From positions 1-9,967 of the forward strand of contig CALCCV010000165.1 in NCBI GenBank assembly GCA_937900305.1: DNA of 9,967 bases. The letters are read 5' to 3'. Source of the stretch: an uncultured Pseudobdellovibrionaceae bacterium (GTDB taxonomy: Bacteria > Bdellovibrionota > Bdellovibrionia > Bdellovibrionales > Bdellovibrionaceae). Position 1 is the first letter of the stretch; each line of letters starts with the position of its first letter. Below are positions 5,826 through 9,967 of the stretch, one piece after another. Below the pieces are notes generated by a model. It did not search any database, was not told the origin of the DNA, and saw nothing but the letters and a program-made list of their open reading frames with translations. Made by a program: the position numbers and the translations under genes.

Positions 5826-7199
5826 CGAAGAGTTCTGATCGCGCGAGGCCTTTTGGTCTGAAGAGAAATTCTGAATTGGGAGTCGGTTGAAAATTCGTAA
5901 ACTGGCCCCTTTGAGTGCTTCGGTTTTTTGAAGAATTCTGGTTTTTAGAGCGTCCCAAGATCTAAGGTCTTTGTGACTTGAAAGGAGCGCCGAAATTTGG
6001 AGTTCCAATTCTCCGCCCGTTCGGCAGGCTACGACCGGGGTTGCGGCAAAGTCGATGTCCTCAACGCCATCCAATTGACGAAACTGAAGCGCTTCGGCGC
6101 TGTTGCGGTGATAAGGCCCAATAAAAGTCACCAAGCCGTGGCTCAGAGGTTCAAGAACAGAGTGGACTCGCGAACGAAAAGATCCACCCACGAACGCAAA
6201 GTGCGCGAGTCGAAAAGTTTCATACAGAACACCCACACGATCAATTAACAAAACCTCTCGGCTCCAGGTTTTTCCTTCGCCTTCGAGTTGACTCAGTTTG
6301 AGCGAGGGAATTCCCACGATGGCAAGATCCCGTTCAATGATGGCCAGAGCTTCTTCCGTGGGTTCGTGGGGAGCCCAGATCCAGCGAACATGCGAAAATT
6401 TTTCGATCAGCAGAAAAAGTTCGCGTTCGTCCTCTGGCCAAGTTGAAGCGAGGACTCCGGTGATCAAATTGGGGTTTGCGGCGCTAGCCAATGCGGGCGG
6501 CATTTTTATGGAGTCAGATTTTCTAAAAAAAACCTGATCCCAACGAGGATCCCCCAGGGGTTCATAGGGACAACGAAGATTTCGTTGCAGTTTTTCGGGC
6601 AACTCTTGTATGCCAAAAACGGTCGTGAGGTTTCGGGTGGCCCAGCGAAAAAAATGTGACTGCCAAAAACCGATTTGCTCACTCTCTGAAGACGTAAAGT
6701 ACGCCACCACGTAAATCGGAACGTTCATTTTGGCAAGGGTGTGGAGCATGACGGGCCACCAATCACTCTTTGCGATCAAAGCCATTTCGGGCGGACGGGG
6801 CGAAAGAAATTTAGCCATCGCGGAATTTGTGTCGAGGGTCCAGCTGTGAACTTCATCGAGGTCCTCAAATTTCTGGGCGCGTTCAAGCAAAGATTCTGAG
6901 GTCAGAGTCAAAATCAATCGCAGATGTGGACATCTGGATTTGAAAAGCAAAAACAACGGACGCAGGTGCTCGACTTCTCCGCTGGCGGCGTGGAACCAAA
7001 TCCAGGGTGACTCGGCCGTCCGCAAAGCTTGAAAGCTCTCGTCGGATCGGCGAATCAACCTCACAATTTTTGCTGGAAAAAGAAAAGGGCAGCTCCGGAT
7101 CAGTTGCGCTAAGCAAAGCAAGAACCCGCTGTAGATTTTTATCAGCCAATTCATGCGTTGAAATGGGTGGTCGGGGCCTTGGGAAATTGGAGATTGCAT
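5814..7199 (-). CDS. waaA: Kdo transferase (3-deoxy-D-manno-octulosonate transferase), GT30
   Basis: The enzyme moves Kdo from CMP-Kdo to lipid A precursor at the inner face of the cytoplasmic membrane, the first step of LPS core assembly. The membrane-anchoring N-terminal helix is at about 17-38. HAASGE (70-75) carries the expected catalytic base E75. Further family signatures are the Trp-Pro block AKSDWWP (143-149), ASTWPEDE (251-258), APHEP (276-280), FVGGSF (336-341) and LEPLSHG (349-355). Length is 461, slightly above E. coli's 425 because of an N-terminal stretch and a polar tail rich in Ser/Lys/Asp (445-461). The start at 7199 has AGGA (7207-7204) nearby; Met16 at 7154 would better match the family N-terminus but has no ribosome site. 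The AKSDWWP block has Lys where E. coli has the first Glu of METELWP. The number of Kdo residues added cannot be read from sequence. It is divergent from the MFS gene. Confidence 0.88.
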   Translation of the reverse strand: MQSPISQGPDHPFQRMNWLIKIYSGFLLCLAQLIRSCPFLFPAKIVRLIRRSDESFQALRTAESPWIWFHAASGEVEHLRPLFLLFKSRCPHLRLILTLTSESLLERAQKFEDLDEVHSWTLDTNSAMAKFLSPRPPEMALIAKSDWWPVMLHTLAKMNVPIYVVAYFTSSESEQIGFWQSHFFRWATRNLTTVFGIQELPEKLQRNLRCPYEPLGDPRWDQVFFRKSDSIKMPPALASAANPNLITGVLASTWPEDERELFLLIEKFSHVRWIWAPHEPTEEALAIIERDLAIVGIPSLKLSQLEGEGKTWSREVLLIDRVGVLYETFRLAHFAFVGGSFRSRVHSVLEPLSHGLVTFIGPYHRNSAEALQFRQLDGVEDIDFAATPVVACRTGGELELQISALLSSHKDLRSWDALKTRILQKTEALKGASLRIFNRLPIQNFSSDQKASRDQNSSSKR

Positions 7200-7291
7200 T
7201 TCGTCCTACCATATACTTGACGGCAGGTGGGCACAATAAGACTTTGTCATCCATTCGGAAGTGGGAGAAGCTTTCGACATGAGGGAGTGTC

Positions 7292-8443
7292 GTGAACAAT
7301 TGGCTGTGGATCTTCAACGGTTTTTTAAGTTTGTTTTTGTTGGGTCTCTGCGACAACATTCGTGGTCCCATTTTTCCGCAGATTCTTGAGCAGTTTGGAT
7401 TGACAGACTTTGCCGGATCCTTGTTTTTTGCCATCGGATCGGGCGCTTCGTTTTTTGGCAGTTTGGTGACACCCGCGTTCACGCGCCAATGGGGTGAGTT
7501 GAGGTCGATGCAAGTTTTTCAGTTGATCATGGGGCTCAGCATGGGAGCTTTGGTGATTTGCGAAAGCTATTGGCAGATGTTGATCTTTGTTGCCATCTTT
7601 GGAGTGACGTTGGGAGCCCTCAGTGTCTTGCAAAGTTCAGTGGTGGCGGCGGGGAGTTCGCGCGCGCAGCGGTCCCGGTGGCTTGCTGGCTTGCACAGCA
7701 TGTATGGACTCGCGAGTTTTTTAGCACCACTTTTTTTAAAATTCTTTTGGGTTTGGGATCGGGCCTTGGCGGCCTTAGCGGGTGTTTGCGTTGTTCTCAG
7801 TGTGGGTGCATTTTTTTCGGTGAAGCGACATAAAAAAATTTCTCCGTTGGATGCGGAGAACGCAAGTTCTGATTCGACGTCGCTCGCCCGCATGTCTTGG
7901 TTGGCTCCCACGGTTTTGGCCACCTATGTTGTCAGCGAATTGGCCATTTCAACGCGACTTGCGCTATTTTTGCAAAGGCAAGAGGCCTTCTCAGTTCGTG
8001 ATGCCAGCGTGTGGGTGAGTTTGTTTTTTGCCCTGCTTTTGTGTGGGCGATTGTGTTTCTTTTTTCTGCGCGTTGAAAGCAGCATTCGGTACATTGTTTT
8101 GGTGTCACAGTCAGTGGCCCTGGTGAGTTTTTTGGCGGGCTTGATGTACCGACCCGAAGCATTTTTAATCTGCGGACTGGCAATGGCTCCCATTTATCCC
8201 CTTTATGTGGCGCATTTGTCGTCGCTCTATAACTCCAAAGATTTGCAAAAAATTTTGGGCCGCTGTCTTTGCATTCAGGCGTTCATGGTCGTCGCAATGC
8301 ACTTGGGCTTGGGTTGGTTGTCCGATCAATTTGGCTTGCGCCAAGCGCTTTTCATCGGGCCCTTCGCCATGCTGCTTTCGCTATTGGCATTTTTTAGATA
8401 TGAAGTTGCTGCCAATCGCTCTTGGTTTAAAAAAATGATATGA
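7292..8443 (+). CDS. Major facilitator superfamily transporter, substrate unknown
   Basis: This is an inner-membrane secondary carrier of 383 residues with about twelve hydrophobic segments in two halves, joined by a polar cytoplasmic loop at about 177-200 (KRHKKISPLDAENASSDS). The first half has the MFS-like DNIRGPIFPQI after helix 1 and GELRSMQ in the loop between helices 2 and 3, where the family's basic loop signature normally sits. GLHSMYGLASFLAP (133-146) recalls the His-Gly-Pro helix of the FucP-like sugar carriers, and GLAMAPIYPLY (295-305) is similarly placed to their second-half motif; this likeness is suggestive only. The start is GTG at 7292, set by GAGGGA (7281-7286), 5 nt upstream. 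The upstream spacer, 92 bp, carries a TTGACG at 7217-7222 but no clear -10 box at the right distance. The thymidine kinase gene starts 18 bp after its stop, so the two are probably co-transcribed; a nucleoside substrate is possible but unproven. Confidence 0.88.
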   Translation: MNNWLWIFNGFLSLFLLGLCDNIRGPIFPQILEQFGLTDFAGSLFFAIGSGASFFGSLVTPAFTRQWGELRSMQVFQLIMGLSMGALVICESYWQMLIFVAIFGVTLGALSVLQSSVVAAGSSRAQRSRWLAGLHSMYGLASFLAPLFLKFFWVWDRALAALAGVCVVLSVGAFFSVKRHKKISPLDAENASSDSTSLARMSWLAPTVLATYVVSELAISTRLALFLQRQEAFSVRDASVWVSLFFALLLCGRLCFFFLRVESSIRYIVLVSQSVALVSFLAGLMYRPEAFLICGLAMAPIYPLYVAHLSSLYNSKDLQKILGRCLCIQAFMVVAMHLGLGWLSDQFGLRQALFIGPFAMLLSLLAFFRYEVAANRSWFKKMI

Positions 8444-8461
8444 CACCGAGTTTTCAGGCTG

Positions 8462-9256
8462 GTGCATTCGGAAAATCTCCCTGAAAATCCGAGAATGAAT
8501 CAAAACGATAAAAACGAGAAAAAAGAATTTATCTCTCTGCAAGCTGGTCCGCGAGACCATGCTGGCGAGGGTCTGCGCGGCAGTCTGGAAGTCATTGTCG
8601 GCAGCATGTTCAGCGGAAAAACAGAAGAGTTGATTCGGCGGTTGCGGCGCTCACAACTGGCGCGTCAGTCAGTACAGGTGTTCAAGCCTCGCATTGACGT
8701 GCGGTATGCGCGCGATTTTGTAGCCTCTCACAATCAGATTTTTTTTCCTTCGATCACGATCGAAGAGCCGGCTGAAATTTTTAATCACCTCTTGCCACAG
8801 ACTCAAGTTGTTGGAATTGACGAAGGTCAATTTTTTTCAAGCGATCTGGTTCGTGTGAGTGAAGAGTTGGCCGCGCGGGGGTTGCGAGTGTTAGTGGCTG
8901 GCCTCGACACCGATTGGCTGGGTCAGCCTTTTGAACCGATGCCTCAACTGTTGGCCGTGGCCGATGTCATTGATAAGCCTCGGGCTGTCTGCGTGGTTTG
9001 TGGTTCGCTGGCCACTCGCACTCAAAAGATTCGCATCGATGATGAGCCAGGTGCCAACGATCCTGTGTTGGGTGGCGAAAATGTGCGGGTTCAAGTGGGT
9101 GGGCGAAAAGAGTACGAAGCTCGGTGCCGAAAACACTTTGTGGCTCGAGTGGATGCCGCAACACCCGATCCGAATGACTTTGTCAGCGAATTTTTAAAAG
9201 AATCCCCAGCGCTTTTTAAAACGCCACAAATGCAAAACGACGAAGCGAGTGTTTGA
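8462..9256 (+). CDS. tdk: Thymidine kinase, type II (zinc-binding)
   Basis: The cytoplasmic enzyme phosphorylates thymidine to dTMP with ATP, the salvage route to dTTP. The P-loop GSMFSGKT is at 47-54, the Asp-Glu block DEGQFF at 120-125 (E121 is the expected base), and the family segment VAGLDTDWLGQPF at 145-157. The structural zinc site is C177/C180 (CVVC), C222 and H225 (CRKH); the lasso loop containing GGRKEYEARC (213-222) closes over thymidine. Type II enzymes usually begin near the P-loop strand; here about 38 mostly polar residues precede it. The GTG start at 8462 has only a weak AGG upstream; ATG at 8495 would shorten this leader by 11 residues and is equally possible. The C-terminus also extends some 30 residues past the zinc site. 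It lies in a run with the MFS gene before and an exported protein after. Confidence 0.95.
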   Translation: MHSENLPENPRMNQNDKNEKKEFISLQAGPRDHAGEGLRGSLEVIVGSMFSGKTEELIRRLRRSQLARQSVQVFKPRIDVRYARDFVASHNQIFFPSITIEEPAEIFNHLLPQTQVVGIDEGQFFSSDLVRVSEELAARGLRVLVAGLDTDWLGQPFEPMPQLLAVADVIDKPRAVCVVCGSLATRTQKIRIDDEPGANDPVLGGENVRVQVGGRKEYEARCRKHFVARVDAATPDPNDFVSEFLKESPALFKTPQMQNDEASV

Positions 9257-9258
9257 CG

Positions 9259-9940
9259 ATGCATTGGCTGGTGTTCGTTGCTGGAATTCTGTGGTGCCAT
9301 CCGATCTTGGCTCTGACGGAGGTTTCTCTGGCCAAGGAAGTCGCCGAAGTCACTGCATTTAAAAAAGTGGATTGGGCCAAGAAGCCAGTGTCCCCCTTGG
9401 CCGTGGCTAAGTTTCACGAATTACTTGGTCAGGGTGAAGAGTGTCTCGCCGCTTTGAAATCGGCAAAAGTAAAAGACCTCGATTCTTGGATCGATTTGCA
9501 ACGAATGCGCTGCCATTTTTGGGTTATAAAAAAACAAAAAAATGAGAAAGCCTGGAGCGATCTCAAAAAATTCATTGAGTCTTCGCAACTTTTAAAAGGC
9601 GAAAAAAAACAGGTGAGTTTGGCTTGGGAGGATCTCGACGGATTTCTTTTAGCCCACAGCGAAGAGTTGGACGAATGGTACATTGAACTCTTGGCAGACA
9701 GTTTGGAGCATTTGCAAACTCGCGATCGGGACCGAGTTCTCAATTTTCTTTCTCGCAAAAAAGGCCTGTGGTCTGAGTGGGTGACGACCGTGCGACCTCC
9801 AGGTCCAGAAGTGACACCTTTGGCACCAGCTAGTAAAGACAAAGAGTTTGATTTCCAGTTTCAAGATAAAACTCAAAAAACGGTGAAGATCGAAACGGTC
9901 TTAAAATACTTGAATGAATTTCCAGCTGGTGAAAAGGCAA
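9259..9940 (+). CDS. N-terminal part of an exported helical protein, cut by the contig end
   Basis: I do not recognise a definite family. The visible part, about 227 residues, starts with a signal peptide (MHWLVFVAGILWCHPILALT, cleavage probably near residues 17-19). It continues as an almost wholly alpha-helical chain with many Leu, Trp and Lys/Glu, then a short Pro-rich hinge (PPGPEVTPLAP). The helical, repeat-like build after a signal peptide resembles the helical N-terminal region of periplasmic lytic transglycosylases or TPR proteins, but no signature is in view. ATG at 9259 is preferred because the signal peptide begins there; TTG at 9253 would overlap the tdk stop as TTGA, suggesting translational coupling. 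Genomic coding ends at about 9940: the following bases are sequencing adapter, and the apparent stop at 9961-9963 is not real. The true protein is longer. Confidence 0.7.
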
Positions 9941-9967
9941 AGATCGGAAGAGCACACGTCTGAACTC
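9941..9967 (+). other. Illumina TruSeq read-1 adapter, not genomic
   Basis: The final 27 bases begin AGATCGGAAGAGCACACG and continue to the window end exactly as the first 27 bases of the TruSeq 3' adapter. The leading A may come from A-tailing of the library insert. Translated in the last frame it gives the spurious ending KIGRAHV and a stop. The contig was extended into an untrimmed adapter. Confidence 0.97.

Noticed and set aside
6883..7482. Minus-strand frame of 199 codons across the waaA-MFS spacer
   Set aside because: It overlaps the 5' parts of two well-supported divergent genes in another phase, and has low-information composition with no domain.
8748..8765. Perfect inverted repeat CTTCGATC-AC-GATCGAAG with a T run beside it
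   Set aside because: It is inside tdk, has a 2-nt loop, and the T run lies on the wrong side for a plus-strand terminator. It is probably set by codon content.
1..9967. Search for CRISPR arrays, insertion sequence ends, toxin-antitoxin pairs, tRNAs and defence genes
   Set aside because: No regularly spaced repeats, transposase motifs, paired terminal repeats, cloverleaf sequences or defence signatures were seen.

Overview
The window looks like ordinary chromosomal DNA of a Gram-negative bacterium of balanced base composition. The evidence for Gram-negative is a Kdo transferase of LPS synthesis, an outer-membrane-type lipoprotein and a Tat-exported periplasmic iron-sulfur protein. The gene set (HiPIP, FadD, a Bcp-type peroxiredoxin, WaaA, an MFS carrier, type II thymidine kinase, lipoproteins with odd charged tails) would fit a Bdellovibrio-like or other delta-type lineage. 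That placement is a weak inference from general character, not from a marker gene. I see no tRNA, rRNA, CRISPR array, insertion sequence or phage gene.

Layout, left to right. Positions 1-105 hold what may be the tail of a gene that starts outside the window. At 160-612 (+) is a Tat-exported high-potential iron-sulfur protein. At 845-1645 (+) is an unrecognised protein whose true 5' end is uncertain, because its frame stays open upstream to a TAA at 767 and an ATG-led frame in the same phase lies just before that stop. At 1712-3400 (-) is a long-chain acyl-CoA synthetase (FadD). Divergent from it, at 3658-5259 (+), is a large lipoprotein with an acidic tail and seven DPRDR-type pentapeptide repeats. 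A GAAA-loop hairpin follows at 5274-5291. At 5379-5825 (+) is a Bcp/PrxQ peroxiredoxin, which overlaps tail to tail by 12 bp with waaA (5814-7199, -). Divergent from waaA is a three-gene run on the plus strand: an MFS transporter (7292-8443), thymidine kinase (8462-9256) and an exported helical protein (from 9259).

The last 27 bases (9941-9967) are not genomic. They match the Illumina TruSeq read-1 adapter, so the contig end is an untrimmed artefact and the stop codon of the last frame is adapter-derived.

The genes cover unrelated housekeeping work: fatty acid activation, peroxide removal, LPS core assembly, dTMP salvage and transport. I found no coherent new system. The most useful observations are the adapter end, two genes preceded by same-phase reading frames closed by a single stop codon (the 845 gene and the peroxiredoxin), and the repeat tail of the lipoprotein.
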